Position numbers and translations under genes: made by a program
Notes under the pieces: generated by a model
Told to the model about the DNA's origin: nothing
The model's database searches: none
Seen by the model: only the letters and a program-made list of their open reading frames with translations
NCBI GenBank assembly: GCA_050289805.1
Contig: JBNKGL010000006.1
Span: 124,001-188,000, forward strand
Direction of reading: 5' to 3'
DNA length: 64,000 nucleotides
DNA from: JAUILA01 sp050289805
GTDB taxonomy: Bacteria > Bacteroidota > Bacteroidia > Cytophagales > Cyclobacteriaceae
In this document: positions 35,748 to 45,067 of the stretch, piece by piece
Layout of the letters: the number at the start of each line of letters is the position of its first letter
How positions within the stretch are numbered: position 1 is the stretch's first letter

Positions 35748-36098
35748 GTGTTCCATTATAAAACATTACAGGTTTATCAGACAGCCAAAGATCTTTACAG
35801 ATTTATTAGAAATGTATTAACAGTCAGTAAACCGGATAGAATTATTGCTGATCAACTTCACCGGGCAAGCCTAAGTGTACTACTAAATATCGTGGAGGGT
35901 GCTGGGCGACGTACTGCACCTGACAAAAGAAATTTCTACGTTGTGGCGAGGGCATCAGTATTTGAAGTATCTGAAATCTGTGATATTTTACATGAAGAGA
36001 AGTGTATCTCTTCAGAAGAGTTAGAAAAGCTCAATGATACGCTGGAACAGCTTTCCAAAATGCTCTTCAAAATGATTCAGGTGTATACCAAAAAGTGA
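35748..36098 (+). CDS. Four-helix-bundle protein, 23S rRNA intervening-sequence (S23/IVP) family
   Basis: A 116-residue protein starting at GTG 35748; a stop lies in frame at 35718 and no ATG intervenes. The MFHYKTLQVYQTAKDLYRFI start, followed by DQLHRASLSVLLNIVEGAGRRT and ARASVFEVSEICDIL, is the S23/IVP signature. Such proteins were first found inside 23S rRNA intervening sequences, but free-standing copies like this one, often near repeats, are common. They form homopentameric helical bundles; no function is established. It sits behind tRNA-Asn and a palindrome cluster, which hints at spread as a small mobile unit. Confidence 0.9.
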   Translation: MFHYKTLQVYQTAKDLYRFIRNVLTVSKPDRIIADQLHRASLSVLLNIVEGAGRRTAPDKRNFYVVARASVFEVSEICDILHEEKCISSEELEKLNDTLEQLSKMLFKMIQVYTKK

Positions 36099-36300
36099 TT
36101 TATAAAGTCTTGATACTATTTTAGAAATTAGGATAGTTGGATTTCACAGCAAAAAGCTGAAGCGCTTAATCAGTCTTGTGCCTCTTCCCTTATTTACTGT
36201 TGTTGCTTTTCCTGATAATTTTATGAACAGTTTTTAGCCTGTCCCGCAGTATGAATATATCTGAATTATTGTATTTTGTTTGTAACCAACCAAAATCATC

Positions 36301-37269
36301 ATGCGATACGTAGTCTTAATTCTTTCCCTGCTCATTGCAACCTGTGGAATTGCCCAGGAATGGAGTACATTAGAAGCTGCGAATAACTGCACACCAAGGC
36401 ATGAAAATTCACTTGCGGCAGTTGGAAATACACTTGTGCTTCTTGGTGGACGTGGACTTCGGCCGGTCGAATCATTCGACATTGCTTCAAACACTTGGAC
36501 ACGGCATATTGAGACACCTCTGGAAATGAGCCATTTTCAAGCCATTACTTTCCAGGGTGAAGTTTGGGTATTGGGCGCATTTACAGGTCCATACCCGCAT
36601 GAGATACCCATACCTGACGTCTATATTTTCAACCTGGAGAAAAATGAATGGCGCAAAGGGCCAGTGATTCCTTCCGGGCGCAGGCGCGGTGCGGCCGGGG
36701 CATTTGTTCATAATGATAAAATTTATTTGATTGGTGGTGAGGTTGATGGACATTATGACGGGACACAAGCCTGGTTTGATGAATTTGACCCTTCGACAAA
36801 TTCCTGGAAAATTCTCCCTGATGCACCAACTGCCCGGGATCATATAAGTGCTTCCGTAGTAGATAATAAACTGGTTGTTGCCGGCGGAAGACAATCTAGT
36901 GCAAAGACAAACAAAGTATTGGAAACTACGCTTGCCTCAGTAGATATCTATGATTTCGAAACAGGAGAATGGTCAACGCTCTCTGCTGAAAAAAATATTC
37001 CAACAGAACGGGCAGGTGCATCCGCCGTTGCGTATGGCCAGTTGGTTCTTATCATCGGTGGGGAAAGTGGTGCGCAGGAGTCCTCTCACAGCGATGTAGA
37101 AGGATTTAATATATCCACAATGACCTGGGAAAAACTCCCGTCTATGCAACAGGGACGACATGGAACGGGGGCAGTCAATGTCAATGGAAAAATATACGTT
37201 GTGGCAGGGTCCGGTAATCGTGGAGGCGGACCTGAACTAAGCAGTATGGAAGTTCTTACTCCGGATTAA
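36301..37269 (+). CDS. Secreted Kelch-repeat beta-propeller protein
   Basis: A 322-residue protein with a signal peptide (MRYVVLILSLLIATCGIAQ). Five to six Kelch repeats fill the mature part, seen as GG-containing turns before hydrophobic strands: NTLVLLGGRGLRPVE, DKIYLIGGEVDGHY, NKLVVAGGRQSSA, GQLVLIIGGESG and GKIYVVAGSGNRGGG. Kelch propellers bind ligands or act as sugar-related enzymes, such as sialic acid mutarotases. No catalytic pattern was recognised here. It is monocistronic. Confidence 0.9.
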   Translation: MRYVVLILSLLIATCGIAQEWSTLEAANNCTPRHENSLAAVGNTLVLLGGRGLRPVESFDIASNTWTRHIETPLEMSHFQAITFQGEVWVLGAFTGPYPHEIPIPDVYIFNLEKNEWRKGPVIPSGRRRGAAGAFVHNDKIYLIGGEVDGHYDGTQAWFDEFDPSTNSWKILPDAPTARDHISASVVDNKLVVAGGRQSSAKTNKVLETTLASVDIYDFETGEWSTLSAEKNIPTERAGASAVAYGQLVLIIGGESGAQESSHSDVEGFNISTMTWEKLPSMQQGRHGTGAVNVNGKIYVVAGSGNRGGGPELSSMEVLTPD

Positions 37270-37406
37270 TTTCCTGAAATATTGAATTCTCAGGAACACA
37301 CATATATCGGGGGTACTGTTTCTGAACTCTGTCAGCAGTAACATTAGGAATATCGCAAACTCGGCAAACGAATTAACTTATCATAAAAGTTTTAATATTG
37401 CCTAAT

Positions 37407-37694
37407 ATGAATCCGCTTGAAGGTATTTTAATTTTTCTCCTGATACTTCTGGCCTTTTCTGGAAACATCCTATGGTACTGGATGAAGAATATTCTGAAGC
37501 AGAATGGATATGAGGTTTACGCGTTCGCGGTTCATTGGGCAGATTTTGGCAATATGGTTAATCTTATCCGCCGGACAAAAGAAGTTGAGTTGAAACGAAA
37601 ATATAAGAGTATACTATGGTTATTACTCATTATTCTGATTATTTTCATTTCCTCCGCATACTTGCTCATAGTTCGACTCGACAGTGGGATGTAA
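37407..37694 (+). CDS. Small two-helix membrane protein of unknown function
   Basis: A 95-residue protein starting at the ATG at 37407; a TTG three codons earlier is less likely. Two membrane segments (about 5-22 and 71-90) flank a basic cytoplasmic or periplasmic loop (IRRTKEVELKRKYKS). No known family is recognised. It lies alone between the Kelch gene and the convergent multicopper oxidase. Confidence 0.65.
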   Translation: MNPLEGILIFLLILLAFSGNILWYWMKNILKQNGYEVYAFAVHWADFGNMVNLIRRTKEVELKRKYKSILWLLLIILIIFISSAYLLIVRLDSGM

Positions 37695-37801
37695 ATATAC
37701 GATCCAACCAGTTAAAGCCGTTGGCCTAAATAAGCAGTATCCGCCAAATCGAGCAATCCAGCGATTTTAAGGACATTTGCTCATCAAAACCACCCCTGTT
37801 A

Positions 37802-40684
37802 TCAATCCTCCAATCTCGGAATTTTGAGTTCAAAACCAGGATACTCCTGATAGGCGAGTGGACACGGGTCGATAAAACTCAGGTTCTGCCGGTACATAAG
37901 TTCCAGTGACGGCTTGGGATAGATGGCATCCACTTCTGAGCCACTCATGCCGTGTTCAGCGACCTTCTGTTTGCCATTATAATTAACACCCTCGGCTTCT
38001 TCCTGGCAATCTACCATGTGCATCATGCCGTTGTCCTCGTGAAGCAGCAGATGGCAGTGATTCACCCACTGCCCTGCAAAATCATCGAAGCGGGTACGGA
38101 ATACCACACGTCCGCCATGGCGTGGAATCGGAACCGTATCCATCCACGCGGGTTCCGGCAGTATATTGTGCAGATCACCGTTTTCGTCCGGTACGTCGAT
38201 TCGCAAGACCCACATGGGGTTTACATGGATATGGAACGGGTGATCCACTCCCTTGGTAGTAATAATGAACTCCGGATCTTTTGCAAAACGTTCTTGTCCT
38301 TCCTTTCTGGAAATGGGATACGAAACAAAATGACCTCCAAATGAACCCGGTTGGGGAAAACGTTTCCGATCTGAATGGCACCAAAGCATCTGTGAACAGT
38401 TATATAGCGCCCATTCCTCGGCAGTGTTTACCAAAACCCGGGTGCGTTTAGGGTCATTATGTGCGAATTTTCGGGGCAATCCAGGCTCCGGGTTTATAGA
38501 CAGGTCAAATTCCGAATTAATTGCCATGGTGCGGGTAAGATTGGGCATTAATAAATCCACGCCCTGATGATTCGCCCAAAGCATATTCTTTTGATCAGCC
38601 CATTTCTCGGTAAAACCTTCCGGAACTTCAATGGTTGGCCAATCTGTTCCGCCAGTACCGGAGTAACTGATCACACGCGTTCTGTGTTGCCCGGGTTTGG
38701 CTCCGGTGATCGAGGCCTCCTTTTCCGGAACTTTGAGTTCATCTGCCCGAACTGGTTGAAACAGCGGTGGAACAGGTGGCAGATGTGCATTCAAAGACTG
38801 GATATCGAAATCCCCTCCTTCAACCGGTTTCCCTTCTACATGAATGTAAGCGACTACCACATCAAACAGTGGCCGCCTGCCGCCGGCTTCGGGCCTGACT
38901 ACTTGCCTTTGCAAAACACTTTGCATGGAATCGGCATGGATATGTGCCTCCCTGGCAAATATGGTAAAGACCTGATCCACTGAATCCAAAGGAGCCTTAA
39001 ACAAAATATCAGTACGATTAGCGTTCACCATGTAGACTTCGTTTGGGCGAACGAAAGATTGACGTAAACTTTCACCATCTTTGAAAACAGCTTCAAAACC
39101 CCGCAGCTGGGCCGCTGCGTCACTTTCACCGGGGAGAGGAGTGGTTATGTAGGGATTGGTTGTGCCGGCATTCTGACGTGAGAGGTCTTTAATCTCGTGC
39201 ATGACCTTTCCATCCCGTTCCACTACTCGTGTAATACCGTCAATTGCCAATTGGTGAAGATCCAGCTTGTTTTCTTCATAGTCCTTATCGGTTACAGGTA
39301 TCAAGCGACGCGAATCTTCTTTTTCGCCTTTTATAGTCTCGACCCGATACATTTGGCCATCCTTTTGTGTGTATTGGCCTTTTAGCACCATGAAACGCTT
39401 CGTGCCTGCTCCATCCACACTTCCATTGAGCACCCGCCACCTTTCCACGGCTCCGGGGCGCATCCGAATTACCCGGGGTTTGACAAGGCCATTGACCGCC
39501 GGGAATTGTGGGAAACGTAATTGTCCGCGTTTGGGGCCTGCATCCAGATCGCTGGCTGCCACGAATACGCGTTGCAAAAAGATCAGCCTTTCCCGGTAAT
39601 CCCATCGGCCTGTTTTCAATTCAGGGTCCGGACTCGGATCTCCTGTCATAACTTTGTTAATCGCCTCATCTACGTCGCCTTCGATAATAAGGAATCCTGC
39701 CATACCGCTTGCCACCTGGTCGTGAGTCGCCCCGTGTGAATGCGGATGATACCAATGCGTTCCGGGAGGGTGGGGCATCTGCTGACCATTACGATCAAAG
39801 GAAAGCTGTATCTTGTATTCCAATTCTCCCACATGTTCATTTGGATCCAGTTTCGCATTTCCGACCGCCTTCCTCGCCTCCCAGTCAGCTTGTGGGATAA
39901 TCCGAAGAAACAGATTATCAGAGTGGCTGCCATCCTTATTGCGCTGCGGTTCAACGTGCAGGCCATGCGTGTGTAAATTGGTAGTGTGGGCTCCGTGCAG
40001 ACCATTGATATGACCTCCCAGATTCCAACCAGGGAGCAACTTTACAGGAATAACCTGATTCACCTGTTCAGGGTATATAAACGGCAAAAAGAAGTCGGGC
40101 AGGTTTGTAGTCCTGTCAGGTACCTGCTCCTTGATAAGTGAAATAACTTGATTGCGAACAGCCGGAACTAATTCGAGAGGATCGGGCGCAGGACCCACCG
40201 GGGTATTTTGCTGATTTTGATCCAAATGATTTCGCACCCTGAACCGTACCGTTCCGTCACTTTTCACGCGTACTGTCGGCCCCGGACTCGTTCCTCCGTA
40301 ACTGAATAACGATGCTCCCTGATCCCCGGGCGAGGTCGAATCTCCCGGGTTTTGAAATTCAACTACGTTTAACTCCAGGCAGGAGTCCCGCCATCGTTCC
40401 GGGCGCCAAACCCAGGGCTCCTGCCAGGTTTCCGTCGGCATGTTTGCCGGGTTAACCAGGTCACCGGCCTCAGCCATGCCCTCCAAAGGATCAGAATCAA
40501 CAGGTACAATTCCCGCGTCTTCTGTAATTTGGGCTGGCTGGCTCGTATTTTGATTTATCGCGCAACCAGTCAGCGTGGATGCTACTCCGGTAGCGCTGAG
40601 CATGAGGAACTTTCGACGGTCAAAACCTGAAGGATTCACTTCCTTAGGTTCATCTGTGACAACGGTTTTCTTTGTTTGGGTCAA
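37802..40684 (-). CDS. Tat-exported multicopper oxidase, unusually long
   Basis: A 960-residue protein. The N-terminus has a twin-arginine motif (FDRRKFLMLSATG, 21-33) followed by a lipobox-like LTGC (38-41), pointing to a Tat-exported lipoprotein. All four copper motifs are present: LHTHG (237-241), HWYHPHSHG (310-318), HPFHIH (815-820) and the blue-copper HCHLLLHEDNGM (876-887). With about 500 residues between the second and third motifs, it is roughly 400 residues longer than a three-domain laccase. It may oxidise metals such as Cu+, Mn2+ or Fe2+, or phenolic substrates; the sequence alone does not decide. Divergent from a beta-barrel gene. Confidence 0.92.
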   Translation of the reverse strand: MTQTKKTVVTDEPKEVNPSGFDRRKFLMLSATGVASTLTGCAINQNTSQPAQITEDAGIVPVDSDPLEGMAEAGDLVNPANMPTETWQEPWVWRPERWRDSCLELNVVEFQNPGDSTSPGDQGASLFSYGGTSPGPTVRVKSDGTVRFRVRNHLDQNQQNTPVGPAPDPLELVPAVRNQVISLIKEQVPDRTTNLPDFFLPFIYPEQVNQVIPVKLLPGWNLGGHINGLHGAHTTNLHTHGLHVEPQRNKDGSHSDNLFLRIIPQADWEARKAVGNAKLDPNEHVGELEYKIQLSFDRNGQQMPHPPGTHWYHPHSHGATHDQVASGMAGFLIIEGDVDEAINKVMTGDPSPDPELKTGRWDYRERLIFLQRVFVAASDLDAGPKRGQLRFPQFPAVNGLVKPRVIRMRPGAVERWRVLNGSVDGAGTKRFMVLKGQYTQKDGQMYRVETIKGEKEDSRRLIPVTDKDYEENKLDLHQLAIDGITRVVERDGKVMHEIKDLSRQNAGTTNPYITTPLPGESDAAAQLRGFEAVFKDGESLRQSFVRPNEVYMVNANRTDILFKAPLDSVDQVFTIFAREAHIHADSMQSVLQRQVVRPEAGGRRPLFDVVVAYIHVEGKPVEGGDFDIQSLNAHLPPVPPLFQPVRADELKVPEKEASITGAKPGQHRTRVISYSGTGGTDWPTIEVPEGFTEKWADQKNMLWANHQGVDLLMPNLTRTMAINSEFDLSINPEPGLPRKFAHNDPKRTRVLVNTAEEWALYNCSQMLWCHSDRKRFPQPGSFGGHFVSYPISRKEGQERFAKDPEFIITTKGVDHPFHIHVNPMWVLRIDVPDENGDLHNILPEPAWMDTVPIPRHGGRVVFRTRFDDFAGQWVNHCHLLLHEDNGMMHMVDCQEEAEGVNYNGKQKVAEHGMSGSEVDAIYPKPSLELMYRQNLSFIDPCPLAYQEYPGFELKIPRLED

Positions 40685-40949
40685 CTGAGAAGAGTTTTTC
40701 GGTCAAAATTGATTTAAGTAGGAGAGTTTACAATAAGCGTATTTCAGATCAATAATTACCGCAACTACGTATAAAGCCATTTACAACTCACCAATGCAAT
40801 TTCAATATATAAATTATCCACTAAAATGGGTCAATCAGGACTGGAATTATAATATAAATCAGAATCGTACTAAATATGGAAAAATATAAGTGCACATATA
40901 TATTACAACCTAATTGGTTATATTGTGTCTTAGGATAAAACGGCGAGAA

Positions 40950-41549
40950 ATGAAATACAGCCTGCTTCTTATTTCTCTTTTACTCACTACGGGAGTAGTT
41001 GCCCAGGATGAGGAGAAAACAAAAGACCGATTATTCCTGGGAATACACGGCGCTCCACTGGTGAATATTGCGGATGGAAATTTTGACCTTATCGGATTTA
41101 TGATTAGTCCGGGTGTTTATTACAACCTGAACAAGAAGTTTACACTGGCGGCTGTTCCTTTTTACGGACGAACATCAGAAACTACCTACCATTTTTATAA
41201 TATGAACACAGGTATACATTCTGATGAGCGTTTGAATGTGCATCAGTCGGTCGGATTGAATATTCAGCTGAGGTATTCCTTTACGAACCTGGAAAACAGA
41301 CCTTACGTCATGGCTTTTGGCGGACCAGGGTATACATGGGAAAAGGTGGAATACCTGGAAGAGCCCGGACGTGAGAGAAAGAATAGCTTTATGACGATGA
41401 CCTATGGGTTTGGATTAGGATACGATTTCAAACTGAATGAAACCATAAATATGGACTTGAACATTCAATCGGGTTGGATCATGTCAGTAGAAGACCCTGC
41501 ACCTTCGCTTTTTCTGATTCCCTCAGTAGGGATTATTAAGAAGTTATGA
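40950..41549 (+). CDS. Small outer-membrane beta-barrel-like protein
   Basis: About 199 residues from the ATG at 40950, which opens a signal peptide (MKYSLLLISLLLTTGVVAQ); the in-frame ATG at 40914 adds twelve residues that mask it. The mature part has alternating hydrophobic strands ending in aromatic residues (FLGIHGAPLVNIADG, GVYYNLNKKFTLAAVPFYG, NIQLRYSF, FGLGYDFKLNETINMDL), as in porin-like family 8-stranded barrels. Function unknown. It is divergent from the multicopper oxidase gene with a 265-bp AT-rich gap. Confidence 0.75.
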   Translation: MKYSLLLISLLLTTGVVAQDEEKTKDRLFLGIHGAPLVNIADGNFDLIGFMISPGVYYNLNKKFTLAAVPFYGRTSETTYHFYNMNTGIHSDERLNVHQSVGLNIQLRYSFTNLENRPYVMAFGGPGYTWEKVEYLEEPGRERKNSFMTMTYGFGLGYDFKLNETINMDLNIQSGWIMSVEDPAPSLFLIPSVGIIKKL

Positions 41550-41692
41550 GAAGTTTAGCCCTACCTTCCAGGTATTGATATAGCAGGATTTTTGATTACG
41601 AGAAATTGCATGCTGATCACAGTTCATTATCTGTGTAAATAATTCCTGATTACTGAATGCCCCCCGGAATAAAATCTGGGGAAGCAAGAAAT

Positions 41693-41724
41693 AAAAAAAG
41701 CAGCTAAAAGGCTGCTTTTTTTAT
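41693..41724. terminator. Bidirectional intrinsic terminator
   Basis: A7GCAGC (41693-41704) pairs with GCTGCT7 (41711-41722) around a six-base loop, with A and T tracts outside. It lies between the beta-barrel gene and the convergent propeller gene. Confidence 0.9.
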
Positions 41725-41790
41725 TGAGAGTGGGTGCGATTGGGCCAGAAGCTAATCCGCACTGTTCGGGGAATGGAATTCCCCCGTTTA

Positions 41791-43731
41791 TTACAACTTA
41801 TACCCCTTTATCGAATCAGGTCCTGTTCGATAGAATACATACCCAAGCACACCGTCCATAGCATAGTCGGGATTCCGGTCACTTCCAAGGAATATTTTGC
41901 CTTCAACTTCACCCGAGTCTTTATTCACCTGAAGTAGCGCATTTTGCTGATCTACTCTTGACAGAATGATCAGATAATTTTCCCCTTCTGAAGTTGCCTT
42001 GAAGCGGGCATTTGCCATTTGAAAGGATTGTTTTGCAAAGCCTGATGCCTGATTACCCAATTCTCCGTAGGCTTGTCCCAGTCCATTCGCAATGGAGGAT
42101 ACGGCAACGTCGTCTGAATACTGCTGGCTGATGGCCCCTAATTGTGCTGCCGCACTATACGAAACAACACTAACATAGGAAGCATATATCGCGTTGGCAT
42201 ATCGAAGGGCACGCAAAACCCCTGGTTCCCTCGGTGCCTCGAAGTAATTCGTATAAACTACTTTCCCTTCCTGGTCCAATAACAGCATATTCTGTTCCGA
42301 AGAAACCAACAAACCACTTTCCCGCATTTCAATATTAGTAGGGATTTCTTTTCCTTCAAATCTTATATCCGGGGAAAAGATGCTTGTTTTGGCCGTATTC
42401 TTGTCTAATTTCTTGATCACTTTATGTTTAACGTCGTAGGCATACAGCACATCTGCATTTTGTACAATGGCCCGGTTGACACTTATCTGATCTTTCAAAA
42501 GCAATTCGCCTGTTGCAGGATCCAGGATATTTAATTCCTCAGTTGTGATGAACAGAAGTCCGTTCGGTGTCTTCTCACTGAAGGTGAGGCGACCGTCAAT
42601 TTTCACAGGCTTGTCAAAAGTGAGCAGGCCCTGATTCACATCCAGGTAAGAAATAAAATCTTTTTCTCCCTGACGGGTCACCAGCAGCAAGCCATCTCCA
42701 GCCACGACATAGTCGTAGATTCCACCCTTAATCCGTACGCCTTTTCCCTTCTTACCCCACATGCCTTCCCCGGTAGTGTAGTCATACAAGTTAATAATGG
42801 TTCCTCCACCGTTATCAGGCAGGGATATAAATCCGTTGTCGGCAAAGTGTAATGTACCCATCATACCGTTTACCTGAATATCGTTTTTCCAGAGTTTCTC
42901 ACCTGTACTCAGTGAGAACGCTATGTAGGTAGTGTTCATCTGTGGAGTATCGCCCGTGCTCATGGTAAAACCGCTGTTAGAGGCAGATCCCTCCTGTTCA
43001 CTGGCGATGATAAACATGTCGTCGGTAGGATGCTGGAAGAATCCCACATTAATATCCATCTTGTTTGCCATGGAAGTCGTTGCATCCTTCAGAAGGGAAC
43101 CCAAAGCACCCATTTTTTCAAGTTGTGCATTGGCATCCGAAATTTCATTCTTCCAGATAATATCTCCAGAAGTTGTATTGACTTTGTAGTTGAAAAATAG
43201 TGTGACTATCAAAACTTCATTGGGCGACACCTCACTTACTGCGACAACGCGTCCGTAATCTTCCCGTATTGACCAGGCGATCTCACCGGTTTCCAGCGAA
43301 GCCATGACGATGGTTTCATCATTGCTTACGTTCTTTCCGGAAATCAGGATGCCATTCGCTTCATACAGTACATGCTGGTCTATAATTTCCTTTATTCCAG
43401 CCTTGTTGCTGTCAAACTTCTTTTCCCCGGTAAATGGATCAAGAAAGGCGATGTCGGTTCCGATATTCACAGAAAGTAACGGCGATCCGTCCATTTGTTC
43501 GACGGCTTCCATGGGAACATTCGCAAATTCAGGTACCGTCCACAATATTTGGCCCGTCTCGGGATTGAACGCCGATAAAGACCGGCTCCCGCCTACAATG
43601 TAATGACCATAGGAGGTAACCTGTTGCCAGTTTATGTTTTCCGTATGATTTTCGGTCCATAGTTCCTTCACCTGACCAATTGCAGAGGTAAAGAAACTAA
43701 TTGCTAAAAGAGTAATAATTGAAATTCGCAT
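41791..43731 (-). CDS. Exported PQQ-like beta-propeller protein
   Basis: A 646-residue protein with a signal peptide (MRISIITLLAISFFTSAIGQ). Repeated blades of the form FNPETGQILWT, LDPFTGEKKF, ASLETGEIAWS, FSLSTGEKLWK and LDPATGELLLKDQ fit a PQQ/pyrrolo-quinoline-type propeller. The paired Cys and catalytic Asp of quinoprotein dehydrogenases are not seen, so it is more likely a protein-binding propeller than an enzyme. A helical or less regular C-terminal part (AQLGAISQQYSDDVAVSSI...) follows. It is probably periplasmic. Monocistronic, function unknown. Confidence 0.8.
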   Translation of the reverse strand: MRISIITLLAISFFTSAIGQVKELWTENHTENINWQQVTSYGHYIVGGSRSLSAFNPETGQILWTVPEFANVPMEAVEQMDGSPLLSVNIGTDIAFLDPFTGEKKFDSNKAGIKEIIDQHVLYEANGILISGKNVSNDETIVMASLETGEIAWSIREDYGRVVAVSEVSPNEVLIVTLFFNYKVNTTSGDIIWKNEISDANAQLEKMGALGSLLKDATTSMANKMDINVGFFQHPTDDMFIIASEQEGSASNSGFTMSTGDTPQMNTTYIAFSLSTGEKLWKNDIQVNGMMGTLHFADNGFISLPDNGGGTIINLYDYTTGEGMWGKKGKGVRIKGGIYDYVVAGDGLLLVTRQGEKDFISYLDVNQGLLTFDKPVKIDGRLTFSEKTPNGLLFITTEELNILDPATGELLLKDQISVNRAIVQNADVLYAYDVKHKVIKKLDKNTAKTSIFSPDIRFEGKEIPTNIEMRESGLLVSSEQNMLLLDQEGKVVYTNYFEAPREPGVLRALRYANAIYASYVSVVSYSAAAQLGAISQQYSDDVAVSSIANGLGQAYGELGNQASGFAKQSFQMANARFKATSEGENYLIILSRVDQQNALLQVNKDSGEVEGKIFLGSDRNPDYAMDGVLGYVFYRTGPDSIKGYKL

Positions 43732-43938
43732 AATTGTTGTATTAATCGGAAGGAGGGCCTACCCGGGCATTTCCTCGTTTAAAAAATTGGTTTTCAAATA
43801 ATTATGTCGAAAGGTACTATCTATTACAAATCGGAGTCTGTTTCAATCTTCTGAATAGTTGCACGAGTTAGATTTTCAATCGAAATGTTCTAAAAAGTAA
43901 TCAAGCCGATGACAGACATCGGATGCTGCAGTTTAAAA

Positions 43939-44865
43939 CTATTCCTCCTGCCTCACATCCCAGTCAATATTGAATCTGGCCTTAAGATAGGGTTGTAATG
44001 GTCCCAGTCCGATTTCGGCTCTTCTCTTGTCCACATGAACGGGGTCCTGGATTGGATACGGTTTTCGCTCCAAATTATTCATTTTTATTTGAGTCCCGTA
44101 AAGCTGTTCTTTACCTTCTTCCACTAACAGACGATCACGCATTTTGGCATAACGCAAGGGCTGTGCTTCCCCTTTTCGAAAGGCATCCTCCAGCATGGGA
44201 AAATAGGTTGACCTTAATTCGTAATTTGAATGGTTGATAATCAATGCGGCGCCTGCTGCTGCAAACTCTGTCACCTCGGAGGCAGTCGGCCAGCCATATT
44301 GATCCAGTAATTCAACGAGGCGCTTTTCATTTTGCTTCTTATATTCTTCTTCCATGGCCAGGACCGGAAAGATTGTCGGGGTACTGAAGTAACCTCCGTT
44401 TTCTATATATTTTCTTCGTTCAATATTGCCCGCGTACATAAATCCCTGGTCCCTGATGATCATTCTGAAAAGATCCCTGGCAAAGGGTTCATTCCGAATG
44501 GGTCCGTGCCGGGCTTCAAACTTCGCTATCTGTGAATCTTCAATTTTCTCCCATCTGGGATCGTGGATAAGGCTTAAGAATTCCGGGTTATATAATGGGG
44601 CCAACGTAGAATCTGTTTGCAGCGCATAATCCAGGAAATAGAAAGAGGTATCTCGCATATGGGTAGTCCACAACAGGGCCGTTGCAGCGGCAAAATCATA
44701 AGCTGTTTCAGGCGATGGCATCTTCGCCATGGCTTCTCCGTATTTCATCAAGGCAGGCATCAGCAATCCCTGAGCTTTCAAACTATCGGCTTCTCTTTCC
44801 AATGACTGGCTAGAGGTGGCTTGGTAGATAAATAATGACAAAAAAAGAATAATGCATTTTTTCAT
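43939..44865 (-). CDS. Secreted DUF6624-like protein
   Basis: A 308-residue protein with a signal peptide (MKKCIILFLSLFIYQATSSQ). The N-terminal part is TPR-like (ADSLKAQGLLMPALMKYGEAMAK). A C-terminal domain contains NEKRLVELLDQYGWPTASEVTEFAAAGAALIINHS and ends with YGTQIKMNN, the pattern of DUF6624 proteins. No catalytic role is established for the family. It lies between the propeller gene and the AT-rich FkbM locus. Confidence 0.8.
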   Translation of the reverse strand: MKKCIILFLSLFIYQATSSQSLEREADSLKAQGLLMPALMKYGEAMAKMPSPETAYDFAAATALLWTTHMRDTSFYFLDYALQTDSTLAPLYNPEFLSLIHDPRWEKIEDSQIAKFEARHGPIRNEPFARDLFRMIIRDQGFMYAGNIERRKYIENGGYFSTPTIFPVLAMEEEYKKQNEKRLVELLDQYGWPTASEVTEFAAAGAALIINHSNYELRSTYFPMLEDAFRKGEAQPLRYAKMRDRLLVEEGKEQLYGTQIKMNNLERKPYPIQDPVHVDKRRAEIGLGPLQPYLKARFNIDWDVRQEE

Positions 44866-45067
44866 GACTGTTTCAATGGTTTATGGGACAATTATAGGGT
44901 ATCCACGCCATGAAAAATGGAATCATCGACAGACGACAGGTTTTAGAAAGGATACTACGGTACAGTGTTAGTTTAGTGATATCTACCTGCTGGAAGGCAG
45001 GCAGGCTAGAGTGGTTCAGGACACAGAGAAGAGGGGCTTACTTCGTCTTCAATGTAGAGATTGATTA

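Noticed and set aside
35741..35761. ATG at 35741 as start of the S23 gene
   Set aside because: It is out of frame with the S23 protein and reaches a stop within seven codons.
35497..36098. tRNA-Asn as an integration site of a genomic island
   Set aside because: No integrase gene and no direct repeat of the tRNA 3' end was noticed in the following sequence.
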